NCBI GenBank assembly: GCA_008973525.1 | Contig: WACJ01000354.1 | Span: 62,001 to 126,000 of the forward strand | Source of the DNA: Stenopsyche tienmushanensis | Taxonomy: Eukaryota > Arthropoda > Insecta > Trichoptera > Stenopsychidae | Reading direction: 5' to 3' | Length of the DNA stretch: 64,000 nucleotides | Part shown: positions 47,701 through 60,570 of the stretch, piece by piece | How positions within the stretch are numbered: position 1 is the first letter of the stretch | How the letters are laid out: each line of letters begins with the position of its first letter | Translations under genes and position numbers: made by a program | Notes under the pieces: generated by a model | The model's input: only the letters and a program-made list of their open reading frames with translations | Told to the model about the DNA's origin: nothing | The model's database searches: none

Positions 47701-50700
47701 GAAGATAAATACGCGTTTGAATTGCGCAATAGATTTTAGATTTACATAACTGTGTGGGTTTTGAAAAATTTGGGTTGATCAGAGATTGTAATTTTTTTTA
47801 TTTGCCTGTTTTATTCCTGTTTATAATTTTACTCTCTTTGTGTCCTGTTATATAATAATCGCGTTTGTAATGGTAATATAGATGCATTTATCCCATATAG
47901 AGATAAGTTCACCGATATACCGGGATATCGCGCACACTACTTATTATCCGAAGCACGCGAAGGCTTCTTCCAGGAAATGTAATGACGGGCATTTCTCAAC
48001 TTGACCGACTACCCTAACTCTGTAATCTTTTCAACAGATGGAAGAGTGATGGGACCTGCATAGTTCTACAAAAATATTTGAATAAAAACGACAAGGTTCT
48101 ACTTACCAAGTACAATCGAAGCCGCTATCTGGCAGAGATGAACGATCGCTCAGGACGAATATTTATATTTTTAAAAAATATATAACATAATTATACTAAA
48201 TTAAATTGTAGCGTAAATATGCACATTGTCAAATAATTGCATATTTAAAAAAAATTCCATCAAATAGAATATATATTGAAAGTATTGATACTCTTTGTTT
48301 GTACGTCAGCGATCCCATCTGTTCGAATTGTGGATTATTTAATCCATTATTAAATACCATATGATTAAATATAATAGGGGCGTACGATCCTTGCACGTCC
48401 TTGTTGTTGCATTACCACTGGCTATCATAGCGACGGACTTCCGGGAATCGCAGGCGGCAAGGTGTTAATTTCAAGGAAATCCCAAGCATCCCTCCTTTAT
48501 ATTGGCACCCCCATTGTGCGTGCTTTATCTATCCGTAATAAGACGTTTCACAAAGTCATCCTTGTCCAACTAGGCACCATTGTGCTTTTACCTGTCCTAA
48601 CTAGGCTCAGCTTCGGCCACATTCCCTGTCAGACGAATTAGACACGTTCCTATACACTAAAATAATTAGTAGCGCTCAATGAGCCGAATTGTGATATCAA
48701 TATCACCGAAAGTGTCATCAAATCCAAACAATTCCCAACAAATACCAAATAAATATCGTGCAAAAATTGCATGTTTTTAAAAATTTCCTAAAATTGCATT
48801 CAGCAATAATCTACTTGATTCTTCAGAATTGCAATATATTTCGTGCGCTTCCATACTATTCGTGCTATTATTGAAGATAAGATCTAAAGTAATAAGGTTG
48901 TTTGTACTATCTTTTTAAATTCAGTAAGTACAATATCATTTTTCGCGGTAAATGAACTATATTTCTCCACATATTAAAATATCCTTCGTATATTTTTTTT
49001 ATATGCAAAAAATTGGTGCACAAATTAAGAATATTTCAAACATTTGTGCCAAAAGTAAGATGATAAAATCATTTTAATTTTACTGCTTTATAAGAGAAAT
49101 TCGTAAAAACTATTAAAAATATATTTTTAACACAAACTGCACCAGATCAAGTGTTGCTGATTTAAAGCGCTGTAACTTTGATAGTTTTAAACAGTAAAAT
49201 ATCGAATGAATTTGAAGATGGGATTTAGTGCTGAATTTTGTTGGAATTTCTAAAGTTTCAACCGAACCGTTAACAATCTCAAGGTATTAGCATTATCTTT
49301 CATTGCTCCAAATTATTGATGATCTTAACATTGCTTACATATGCTTGCATTGCTCTTAACAATCTTAACTCGCACTATTGCTTTTTAAATTAAATGTTAG
49401 ATTCTGTGAGCATGAATTTTGTGCCTAGTAGTTAACGTATCAAACTTATGATTAGCAAAAATAAATGTACTGTTATCAATCTACAAAGGCGTGGGATAAC
49501 AATTAATTTGGCGGATGTCGCAAATAGTATAAATATTTGTTCACTGATATCATTATAACCGTGAATTTCCTAATAAAATAATTCAATAATAGACTTATCT
49601 TATCTGAATCGTCTTTAGATTTAACTGACATAGTTTTATATACGCGACCTATATATATAGGTCAATGGGTATATCTGGGTGAAGCTTATAAAGTTTATTT
49701 TTCAAATCATATGATTAAGAAGAACACCAATAGATGTCATACAAATATTTTAAAATCTTGCATACATTTAAATAATGTTATCAATATGTGTATACAAGGA
49801 TTTGAAATATTGTATATTAGGGCTTTAATATAAAAAATAATAATGGATTATAATATTTTATGGCAAAATTAAATAAAAATTCCACCATTGCTGTATAAGC
49901 TATTTTAATCATCAATACTTAGTAACCATCTTCAAAATATCTATTCTAAAAATACTATTGCGAATACCAGACAAACAAATCAAGGTTTCTCCATTTTTCC
50001 TATGAAAAGATTCAGCAATCATAAATTTATAATAATATATACATATGTAATAATTAAATAATTTTTCAATTATTCATGTTTGATATTTGAAGGATTTTGG
50101 TCCTAAATATACTTTGAGTACTTGAACATAGACACGAATTCGTTCTGGATGCTTTCCACGTTATCTGTCATCTAATTTTAGCTACCAGAATCGATAACAA
50201 TCTAATTCCAAGAAAACAGCTTTCTTATTGATTATATAGGTCATTGATTTGAATTTTACTGTTACTTAAATATGAACGTTTTTAATCAACAAAATATTGC
50301 TTAGTATCTGCATTTTTATTACAACTACATCTTGGTAACCGAGAAGCAAAAAATATTTCATGGTTAACAGTCTTTAAAATCTACTTTATTTTACTGTTTT
50401 ATTGTAGGTTTCTGAATGAATCAATTAGCAATAAAAATTGTGTAAAAAGCAACACGATAAAACTCTGGGAAGTAAAATCAATAATTTGCAAATGTAAATG
50501 AAACGTTGATTGAACATTTTCCATTCATAAGTCGTTCATAAATAATACTAAATGGAGACAAACATAATCAATAATATGACGTCATACATTTCACTACACA
50601 CCCTTAATTTTCATTTCTTGGCACTACTACAAGTGTTACGACTGTGTTTATGGTAATCCAGCCTAACCTTTTCGCGTTGGCAAAGCAATTTTGCCTCGTA

Positions 50701-51502
50701 TAACTAGTACCATAGCACACTTTATCGCCATCTAAAACCAATCTAATTTTTTCTCAAACACGCAAAGGCCATAAAATAGAAATAGCTCTAAAACCGAACG
50801 GAAAATCTACATAAATAGGCTCATAAAATACTTATTAAAAATTAGAAATATTCATTGGAATCTTGCAAAATCGATAAGAAAAACTTCAACTTCCACGATA
50901 AATACAAAACAGAATAAACACAGTCGAAAGTCATAAAATATTCTGACCTCGTGGATTTTTATCACTCTTCGATTGTCCTTCACCTTTGTAGTATGACGTT
51001 AGCGGTACGTGACAAACCCCATGCGCTATGTAATCATGCCAATAAACACTACTTTTACCAAGGATATGTCACAAAAGTAAATATTACATCCCCTTTAAAA
51101 TATCAATAAATAAATAATACTTCCAACTGGAAAAATATTTTTTTAAGACTTATATTGAATTTATTTATATACCAAATACTTAAAACTTTAGATCAGCTTA
51201 TACCGATAAAGTTATAATTAAAATACTGTGGACTTTAGATTATCCGATGCAATGCCGGGAGTAAGAATACGGTTAACTGGAAAATATGGATAATCCAAAT
51301 AATCAAATTTCTACATTAGATTTCGAATATAATATCATATTTACAGTGCAAATTTTTGTTTTATAGTTTTAATACTTACTATTTTTTTAAAGAAAAACGC
51401 TCATAGTTAAGTAGATACGCCGTTAGTGGTTAGCACAAAGTATTACCAAAATATAAAAAAAACGTATATACGAGAATATTTAAAAAAGATATTATCATTA
51501 TA
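44761..51502. other. Gene-free DNA with several G+C-richer islands
   Basis: Four islands stand out: about 45680-46080, 47320-47660, 47900-48130 and 48360-48690. The last has an almost balanced composition over 300 bp and contains no long frame. The first is open in two minus-strand frames (one reads REKTHRFTLGDESVKYKFHT), which is inconclusive. Regular spacing of such blocks in A+T-rich DNA suits conserved regulatory elements of a developmental gene; this is inference. The remainder is featureless. Confidence 0.35.
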
Positions 51503-51732
51503 TACTTAAAACTTTTTTTGTGCGGTAGATGCGTTCCGCAGAAAATCTCATAAAAAAAGCTATGACTTACATAAAAAAAAGTGAAGATGTTTTTCATGGA
51601 TTTTAAAAACCGCATAACTTAAAAACAGCTATAATAAATATATTTAAAATTGCATAAAAAGAGTCATAACTTTTTTTTGTGCGATTTCTATTTTTTTCAA
51701 AGGATCGCCGCACAAAAAAAGGTTTAAGTGTA
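51503..51732. mobile_element. 230-bp miniature of the 55/60-kb Tigger-like family
   Basis: The two ends read inward TACTTAAAACTTTTTTTGTG and TACACTTAAACCTTTTTTTG, both continuing with GCGG, and TA flanks each side. The interior shares long blocks with the right-hand part of the element at 54997-55927 (GTGCGGTAGATGCGTTCC, and the AAACAGCTAT block). It has no coding capacity. Both ends resemble the right end of the large element, so it may have formed by duplication of one terminus. Confidence 0.75.
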
Positions 51733-51734
51733 TA

Positions 51735-52582
51735 TTACTTTTTTATTTAATGTTTTATTCTGCGAACTTTTGAATAAGTTGGCAAAAATATTATATATGA
51801 CGATTTTTCCTCGACAAAATTCGGTGAAATTTTTGTAATTGATGGATTTGTGCCACGACAGGTCTCAAGTATATTTTTATATGACATTTGATAAAAATCA
51901 GTACAATGTATTAATAATTTCACTGAATACCTGGATAATCTCAATCCAAATCCATTTAATCCTGTCTGGAAATTTTAAGACTTTTTTGCCAGCCTGAAAT
52001 AGATTGAAAAGCATCTATACTCAGCAATATAAATAAGTTATTTTACGTAAGTATTGAAAAATGCATAAACTCGAGAGTGATTTGAAGCCAAAATGTTATC
52101 CAGATACAAGCAGACTAACCCAAATAGAACACATTTTTAAGAACTGCTTGAATACTATGATTTTCAAATATTCTTTCATATTATTCGATTATTTAATGAT
52201 GGTTGAAATATACTCGTTAGAATGGTTGTTCAAACAAATTGAAGAGGGTCAAGAGTGTTAATGATGCTTAATCATAATTGGAGACGGCCTTGTCTTTTAT
52301 GATTCTGGGAATTCGTTTGGTATTTATTAAACAATCCATACCATCACGAATTCTATTCTACTGAATATATTGTTGTTAAATTGAAATAATGCGGTCGTTA
52401 TAAATGTTTTTTATTACTCAACTTTAAAGGAAGATGAGTCGTTCCATTCAAATTGAACGACTGCAAAATTTTCAACATGCTCACTTCGCACGGTGTCCCA
52501 GTGAGGCAAATGTTCATACATTGAATTGACAGTACAAATCCTTTTAATATCGAGTATCTGGCAGCAGGAATGTTTTATTCCA
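51735..52582. other. No supported gene
   Basis: An ATG-started 66-codon plus frame at 52061-52261 and a 65-codon minus frame at 51747-51944 are not recognisable and are near chance length. Nothing else is seen. Confidence 0.4.
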
Positions 52583-52905
52583 TCAGATCAGTCCAGGAGT
52601 TCGTGCGCATTTTTAAGGAATTTTTAAATAGTGTAAATAAAACACAATCCAGTTGCCAGCAACGAATAAACATCTGCACTTCCCTTTTATCAACGTCACA
52701 AGAAAAACAGACAGTGGACAGATAAAGATAAGCAGTTAATTCCTACAGCAAAGATGTCTTTACATCTTAAAAATAAACTTTTAAGTGTTTGGTGGGATAT
52801 GTATGGTGTAATTTATTATGAACTATTAGAACCAAATCAAACAATTGATGCAGAATTGTGAAGTTTTTACCGCATCCTTTTTTCTATTGACCAAAAATCA
52901 GTACA
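52583..52905 (+). mobile_element. Mariner remnant (family III, central transposase part)
   Basis: The left end at 52583-52615 (TCAGATCAGTCCAGGAGTTC, then GTGCGCATTTTT) matches the end sequence of the remnant at 7371-7806. About 80 bases later the plus strand reads RKRQWTDKDKQLIPTAKMSL, then NKLLSVWWDMYGVIYYELLE and PNQTIDAEL before a stop. WWD..GV.YYELL..NQTI is the hallmark mariner segment between the first and second catalytic Asp. The helix-turn-helix region and C-terminal part are missing and no right end could be placed, so the end given is only the limit of recognisable coding similarity. Confidence 0.75.
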
Positions 52906-54996
52906 ACGATTTCATTTGCGATGTTTAAATTTGCATTTAAATAAATTAAGCAAAAGTCCCAGATGTCTAACCATAAATAATATGGTATTGCGTTTCACGT
53001 TGCGAGTTTCATTGTCGTAGGCGTGCATATTGTATTACTTTATATGTGGGTGAGCAACAATGCTAAAATACACCATCAAAGAGCCTATTAAGGTCACATT
53101 TGGGTTCACGCATTTGTTCCTCAGCATGACCCAAAACCATACAAATTTATAAAAAAATAAGATCAATTCAAATGCAAATTTGCATTGATCTTATTACAAG
53201 CTGGGTTATAAAAAATGTAAATTATAAACTAATGAAAACTTAGTATAATTTAGTTAATGTAATAGAAACAATGCGAATGGGTTTATACAATAGAGATAAG
53301 GGGAAAACCAACTGTATTTTCCCATATAATAATTATAGGTCGATAAGTCAATCAAGATAAACAACTTTTTATACATACGAACCGATCAAATCAATATCAG
53401 TTTATTTTATCGCAATTCAGTGAAATCGTATATTTTTTTAATCGAAAATAAAATATTTGTTTTTCCGCAAAATTAATACCGTTTCTGAGAGTTTTTGGCA
53501 TATTGGTTTTATTTTGTTCAAATGTGTGTTGATTTTTATGATATAAGCTATACATTTGTCTGGTCTAAAGAATCGAAAAAAAATTCTGTTGAATGTTTAA
53601 TGTATTCAAGACCATCATCAAAACGTTGAAGATTGTTTGAATTTATAAGGTGTTGAATCCAACATACATATTCGAACTGTATGATGCCAAAACTCGTTTC
53701 TTTCGCGTTTTTGCAGTGTTATTATTGTGTAATTTTCTAAAAAAATGTTTTTTAATCACATTTGAATGCGTTACTTTGAATCTCTATAAAATCTTCATTT
53801 TCATATCTCAATTACATATAATTTAAAAACATACATGGAAGTTTTGCGGTTTTTATAGATTAACTAAATGAATGAATGAAGTATTTGCCCATAAAAAAAA
53901 CTTTTCACAGAATTTACTTTTCACAATCCAAAAAAAAGTAAATAGCCAAGATAAGTCATTTGATTTAAAGCTTGATAAATACAGGATCGCGATGAATTCG
54001 CTGAAAATATGAACATATAAAAAAACGGTAAATACTTGAGAATCTACGTTGGTATTTAATTTTATTGCCAATAGCTAGTTTTAGTTCAATATTTTATATT
54101 TAAAATATTTAATTTTTTGAAAAACAGGAACATTTATAATCAGAGTTTAGGTACTAACCAACAATACCTTCAGTTCATTTTATTTTAAATTGCTAATAAT
54201 AATTTAGTACAGAATTGAATAAGTTCAAAAGCAATCGAAATAAGTCAATGAGACAGACAATCACAGAAGATCCTTTATTGTATATTTCTTATAAAACATA
54301 TATTTCTTTGGAAAAAACTAAAACTATCATCATCAACTACAAATAAATCATATTTCAAAAATTTTATTGGACGTGGATGAAGATTTTTTAGACGTCGTTG
54401 TATATATCATTATCGTAATTTATCCAAATTTCATTTTGTATTAGATGGATAGATAAAAACCACGCAATTCTTTAATGGCTTATCCATTTAAAAGCACACT
54501 TCGATATCTATTATCTTATTTAATTTTTTAAGCCATATTATGGTCAACACTTCATCGTGTATGCGGTTTGTGGTTTGAATGGTATCATTCACATTTCTGC
54601 TATGGTTGGATTTAGCATTATACCTATAACGCATTATAACGATATTATTGCATAAAACATATCAGTACATATATCGAATACTTTATAAAGGATTGCCTCC
54701 ATTCTGCGTAAGTTCGATTTAAAATTTACTACACTGAGACGATTACTGTAATTGATAAGACGTGATTCTTATGTGTTTAAAATCTAGCCTTACAATACAA
54801 AAAAACCCTGGGGTAAGAGTGATTTAAATATGAATTTCTTAACTCTTTGGTTGCTGAACAACGATATATCGTCCCTTATAGAACTAATGAAAAATGCTAA
54901 CGATCTCAACGCTCGAATATGATTTTTTTTTCTCAAGGGTATGAGTTCAGGCTGTAAAAATCATCCATACTCCCTATTGAGTCGTGAATATGTATA
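52906..54996. other. Gene-free A+T-rich DNA
   Basis: No supported coding region; the 72-codon minus frame at 53853-54071 has no recognisable content. Nothing else is seen. Confidence 0.5.
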
Positions 54997-55927
54997 CACT
55001 CAAACCTCTTTTTGTGCAACTTTTTTTTATGCGATTTCGAAGTTATGCGGTTTTTAAAGCAATATATAATTTGGGACTGTGTAAATCACATTGCATCTGC
55101 TATCGCTGAATATTTGATCACTTCCTAGCTTTTAGTTTAGAATTTTGAAAAAAATGATTTCGTTTTCTTTGCATTTTTCCAATTTTTTGACTTTTAAAAA
55201 TACATTCTCCAAAGGAATTTCCAAAATTCCAACTATTTACGGAGTTATAGCTATTTTAGTAACGCGGCAACTTGACCAGTCCTACGATAATGAAATTTTT
55301 AACGCGTTTTTCTCGAAACTATCTCAAGTCATTAATTAATTTACTTCAAAATGGGGTACGAATCTTTTTTATATAACCTTCTATTATTCCTACCAGGTCT
55401 ATGTCAAAATTCATTTTTTAACTGTTTATAAAAATTAAAACTGTGACAAAATATGGTAAAAAAATTACTTGACTTATTTTTTCTTTTACACAGTCGCCAT
55501 TGTGTGATTTATTTATTTTTTGAGTTAGAGACTATGGTGACATCTTTACTAATTATGAATTATATTGCTGGAAAGAGAAAATCTACACAGAACAATGATG
55601 ACATTGACACTGAGTATACTATTTCTTCCAAAGCGATTTTGAGTCATATCGAAAATCGCAATGAGAATTATCATAGAGCGATGATAGTTCATACTTAAAA
55701 TAATTCGTTTTTCTCTAGTGGATGTCTGACATTTTTTAATTGATACCAAAAATGTTATTTTGATATGTTTTTCTGTGTGATTTTGGATATATTTTATATA
55801 GCTGTTTAAAGATTATGCGGTTTCTAAAATCCATAGAACGCATCTTTACTTTTTTCACAGTCAGTCATAGCCTTTTTTGTGCGATTTTCCGTGGAACGCA
55901 TCTACCGCACAAAAAAAGGTTTAAGTG
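54997..55927 (+). mobile_element. Non-autonomous Tigger-like transposon (copy A)
   Basis: About 931 bp flanked by TA at 54995-54996 and 55928-55929. The left end reads CACTCAAACCTCTTTTTGTG and the right end, read inward, CACTTAAACCTTTTTTTGTG. This resembles the CAGTCAAACCT-type ends of Tigger elements. The interior aligns by eye with 60571-61509 in inverted orientation, including a well-kept block near 55550-55610 (AATTATATTGCTGGAAAGAG). An 81-codon plus frame at 55453-55698 contains KRKSTQNNDDIDTEYTISSK but no recognisable transposase motif. Confidence 0.8.
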
Positions 55928-56117
55928 TACTCAGGTAATCCGTGGGGTGAGTATTCTCAAATAAAAAAGGTTATGCCAGTGGTCGGAATTTTCCCGGAAA
56001 TTTCTCTATTCTATTTAACTTCTAGTACGATTCTTATATAAAATAATTGTACAAAACACCTGAAGAGAAAAGTAAAGGTCATTATGTTGACTAAATATGT
56101 CCGCCATTTATACGAAT

Positions 56118-56495
56118 TTACTCATCCATTCCACGTCCAAAAAATGTTCTAGTAGGGCCGATTTGAACAGTGGGATCATTTTGGAGTGAATCATTTAACC
56201 GGATATCATCATTATATATCACAAAATCTTTTAAGAAGAAAGCTGAATGAATTTCTTGAAATTTGACATATTGTTTGTGCCCCGGCGGAATGTCTCTGCG
56301 ATCCGGCACTAAACCGCGAACCACTGGTAAAACCACACAAAAAAGAGATGCATCATTTTTTTTGACACGAAATAGATTTCGTAAATTTTCCTTTTCACTA
56401 TATGAATAATTCTTAATCTCTTTATTTTCAGATTCAAGAATCTCAATTTCATCTGCGTATTGATATTTAGTTCCACACGTTGGAAAAAAGATCAT
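56118..56495 (-). CDS. Unrecognised 125-codon reading frame, possible terminal exon
   Basis: A minus-strand ATG at 56493-56495 starts 125 codons with no stop, long for A+T-rich DNA. The second half is the more protein-like and G+C-richer: VVRGLVPDRRDIPPGHKQYV, KFQEIHSAFFLKDFVIYNDD, then a C-terminus FFGRGMDE. A strong acceptor (CTCTTTTTTGTGTGGTTTTACCAG) lies inside the frame near 56326, so the real exon may begin there and belong to a spliced gene. No signal peptide, membrane segment or known domain is seen. Its upstream side faces the G+C-rich island at 57 kb. Confidence 0.4.
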   Translation of the reverse strand: MIFFPTCGTKYQYADEIEILESENKEIKNYSYSEKENLRNLFRVKKNDASLFCVVLPVVRGLVPDRRDIPPGHKQYVKFQEIHSAFFLKDFVIYNDDIRLNDSLQNDPTVQIGPTRTFFGRGMDE

Positions 56496-56939
56496 CGTAG
56501 AATCATAATTTTTATTAATTATAAATTACAAATTTGAGAAGGTTATAAAATTTAGTATATTTTTGTGTCCTTTCATAAATGATAATCAGCAAAAAATACT
56601 AGGAAATAAGGGTAGGAAGGTAAAAATTTGTATAATTTTGCTTATGGCGTTCAAATTCTATCAAATTGACGGATGTAGTAAGCCTAGTGTTATAAATTAA
56701 AGAGAGGCAGCGATAATTGCTCCAAGTGTATTATCATTGAAATTAAAAGTGGTCTACCATGAAAGAAAAAATATTGTTGCTAAAAACAGCATTGGTTTAT
56801 AGTATTGTTTTGAGACCTTTTATTCTTTTGTGTAAGCTACTGTAATTTAGCGTGTTTTCGCGGTAAAAAGCGCTATTCTATTTCGGCCATCGGCTTCTAG
56901 GAAACTTGTGTTTACTGGTACGCAAATGTCCAAATACGT

Positions 56940-57790
56940 ATTTTTATAAATTAGTGCGCCTATGGGCCAATCGATCCGTGAATGAATACGAGGGGCGCCC
57001 GGTTTTGCCTCGTGGCACGCTTCGCCGGCGCCTCAAGTCTCCACGAACTGTTCGCTGTTCGCCGAGACAAAAATAAACCAAGCGCCCGTCTCTCGTTCAG
57101 TAGTGCGAAGCATACGCGGCGAAACGCTTGCGGCGCCACATCGGTCTTACTCGCTAAAAATCCAAATTTTCCATAAACCACGACGACCAGTCCCTCGATC
57201 AGTGCTTCCAGAGTGTCTAGCATCCGCGTGGGTGGCGATTTTGATCCCAGCTAGCCTGGTTCTGTGCGAAACACCCGAGTTTCCGCCGCGCGAAGTGTGT
57301 AAAGATTCGTTATTCGACGTTATCAGTAGCCAGATACACAAGGAACTGTTTATTTTTACTATCAGTGTTAGTTGTTCATTGATAGCGCGCTGCAATTACA
57401 TTTGACAGCAAAGTTGAAAATCAAGTTTGGAGGCCTCGAGTGTATGTCTGTCGCGTTCGCACGTACAGTTTTGTATTGCACGTGCACGCGAATGCCTCTC
57501 GTTTGATCGCTTATGCAATCCACCGGTGGACGGTAACGTGGCACTTCATATTGATACATGTGTGAATATTGTTTACCTTCGAGATATAAATAGTGTTTCG
57601 CCTGTGGGTTCAAAGAAAGCCATCAATTTAGGCGCGGATGCTTCGGATTCTTCACTCGACGACTGGTGTTCAATAAAAGAGCACGTATCGACCAAGTGGC
57701 AGTGGGCGAAACGAGGATAAAAGAAGCGCACCTTTCTTGCCTTATCAACACAACAATCTCGGAGGCGCCGGAGGAGCTCAATTGGTAATA
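56940..57790 (+). promoter_or_regulatory. G+C-rich island: likely promoter with long 5' exon
   Basis: This is the most G+C-rich and CpG-rich host segment of the window. On the plus strand three TCAGT initiators occur: A at 57099 (with AAAATAAA about 28 bases upstream), 57325 and 57364. No DPE fits behind any of them. From there to about 57784 the sequence is complex and ends at a donor-like TTG/GTAATA. The 97-codon plus frame at 57427-57720 starts with TTG, so an untranslated leader exon is likelier than coding. On the minus strand an ATG at 57221-57223 begins MLDTLEALIEGLVVVVYGKF and meets a GTAAGA donor, so a minus-strand gene remains possible. Direction is therefore inference. Confidence 0.45.
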
Positions 57791-58475
57791 TTTATTTTTC
57801 AAACCGTTCTTCTAAAATGATCATTTTGAAGTCGAAAATCGAACGATAAATGCGGGAAAATGATAGACCGACGTAAACGATACACACGAATAACGATAAA
57901 TGCGGGAATGCGCTTGGATAAATAATTCTTCTTAAAGTGCCTTATCCTTTATTAATTTATTATATGATTATTTAAATATAGATTTTTTAGATATGAACAC
58001 TTACAGATAGCCCTGCCCGAGCTTAAAATCGTCTTAGTGCTTACATTTTCAGATCCAGAAAATCAAAGAATTTAACCCACTATATATCAATACTTGATTA
58101 TAATCCCACCAACAGACACTAAATTTGTGAATGTACTTTATATCCTTATAGGGATTTACAAAATATCATCTTTGTCCTTGAACATCAATTTTTAATATTT
58201 TAACATTTTATATATCTTTACACCTTTATTAATATATTTTTTAAATATTAGTGCTTGTAATTTTGCTGTGTGTGATATTTCATAAAAAAACTGCAAAGAT
58301 GACCCCCTCGCCTTTTAGGGGCAAGTATTACAATCATATGTTGTTTGCCGGTTTTGCAACAGCCTTTGCAATGCCTCCTAACTCCTATTCAATGCTTATA
58401 GGGATCAAATAATTAGTAGTCTTTCTTCCACGACTGTCAAGTTCGAACCAGTGCCAAACATGCACTCCGGTTCTT
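57791..58475. other. No gene seen
   Basis: Sequence downstream of the 57-kb island, becoming A+T-rich. GAACGATAAATGCGGGAA-type words repeat at 57840-57860 and 57890-57910 (ACGATAAATGCGGGAA twice, 51 bases apart), a short local duplication. Confidence 0.5.
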
Positions 58476-58660
58476 CATTTGAAAGGGTATCACGTTACAC
58501 ATACAGAAGAGCGTAGGGACCCGCTTCAAATGAATTAAACGTAAACAGTCATTGCATCGAGTTTCTGCATCAGACCAAGTAGTGAGCGAGAGTCGCCTCT
58601 CGAGCTACAGCATCAAATCACATGGTGAGTGAGAGTCACCTTTCGAGTGCAAAGGCTTAA
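58476..58660 (+). repeat. Unnamed dispersed repeat, copy 2 (with internal duplication)
   Basis: This is the second copy of the repeat at 7146-7315, same orientation. It differs in carrying its core twice: AGTGAGCGAGAGTCGCCTCT at about 58573 and GGTGAGTGAGAGTCACCTTT at about 58624, each followed by CGAG. The single-core copy at 7.15 kb shares the second version. No coding or terminal repeats. Confidence 0.6.
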
Positions 58661-60570
58661 ACATTGTTATTGAATACTTCCAATCAAATTTGGCAAACTT
58701 CGACAAACAAACGATGTATGCGGGAAAACGATGCATATAGGACTTCAAACATATTTTATACGTTTAGAATTTGCACGCATTTCTTTGAATTTTGCCTCAA
58801 GCATCGATGTACATAAATTCAATAATACGAACGATTGAACAATGACCGTTGTGGTTTAATATTCGAAATGAATACAAATGACTGGCAGCTTATGTCGCAT
58901 TGACGACAGGGCCATCTCGTGGAATTAGCAAAAACAATGAATTTAATAAGTATTAATTCTGGGAATATTAAATTTAATTTTCTGGGTATTGATTGACCTA
59001 ATTATTATCTAATCGATTTAATAAATGTCGTTTTGAATAAATATTGTGTCAACGAAGAAGGAAACCATGTCATAACCCATATTGGGTTTGCTAGGTCAAA
59101 TGTATTAGAATTTATCGTTTTAATTAATTGACTCGCATTGCGTTGCAAATTTAAGTTTGAGTTTTTAGTTTGATGAATGAAATAATTTATATGCGAATAC
59201 ATATTTAATTATTTAAGACATGGATATGAAACCATATAAAAGTTTTCCACCTTGTGCGGACCGATCAATAACAGTATTTGTTTGGCGAAGCACATCAAGC
59301 GTTTGGTAAATTGTTTTGGCATGTTTGAAATTCGACGATGGGTTTATTTTCGTTATCGAAACGTTTCCTGGTATTCTAAAAGGAACTATCGATTATGTAG
59401 AAAATTGATTTATTGGCATTTGGCCAGTCTGAGGTCTACAGAAATGTTACGCAATTTTTAGCATACCTGCAAAAGAGCGAGATCAAATTATCTATATAAT
59501 AATAGCTTATTGTGGTGCAACTGACTGTAATGTTTACAAATTGAGATTTAGATTGAATGAATTCAACAAGCAATACTAATTGCGTCATAGCTCAAACTCA
59601 AAAATTGCGAATGATAAATAATCATCATTGATTGATTATTATTCAATGACGAATCATTATAGATGGATCTATAATATAATAAAATGATCTCATCAGTGAT
59701 GATATTAAGAGACCGATTCATCCAGTTTTATAAATCCAATTCCAAATAAAAATACATATTAGAATATTTGGGTATCAACTTATTTTGAATCGTCTAATCT
59801 CATTTTTTGGTCGCTAATGTCAGTCGAAGCGGGATAATTGTGCTTATTAGCATCATTTGCGAATTCCTTGTGGATTGTTTTACATCCAGTTTTTTGCTCC
59901 AAACATTTAGTATGCTGACAAAAAACCAAAACGTGTTTTGTGGGATAATATAACCTCGCAACTGTCAAAAAAATAATAACGAAAACCTTGGGAGGCGAAA
60001 ACCTTGGATGCTGTTTTTGTACCAGTTCAATCAACGTTGCGAACAATTATACGAGCTTAGAGTGCAATGTTTCGCAATCGCTTGCAATTAGATTGCTGAA
60101 TGAATATTTCATATTGTAAATTAGTCCTAAAGCCAGCCTATCATATGGTGATTTCAAAATTAAATACGTCTTTGGAATTGCGTCGAATGTGCACATTTCT
60201 AATATGAATAGTCCAAGTAATATCAATTTAAAACAATCCACACTGTTTAATACACATATTGTGAACAATGGTATTTAAAATATGAAAAGGTCACTGTTGC
60301 GCTCAATTGAAGCCAGAAACATAACATGTTGGAATGCTCAAAATGATCAATAATCCAATTTATTTGAATACTCATTGCTCAAGTGTATCTTTCAATAGCA
60401 TTTGACAATCAATCAAAAAAGCGATCTCAAATCATGACCTGAGCAGGTCTTAATTTTAAGAAGCTCACTTGCTGCTTTAAATGATTAGTAATCTTCTTCT
60501 GTCAATTCCACTGCAATGAACAATGCAATACGCATTATTGCGTTATTTTCAGCTACGATGGAACTTTGAA
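58661..60570. other. No supported gene
   Basis: A minus frame at 59780-60046 (88 codons, contains KQHPRFSPPKVFVIIFLTVA) and neighbouring short frames are not recognisable. Nothing else is identified. Confidence 0.4.

Noticed and set aside
59780..60046. 88-codon minus frame
   Set aside because: No recognisable motif, near chance length for this composition, no splice support.
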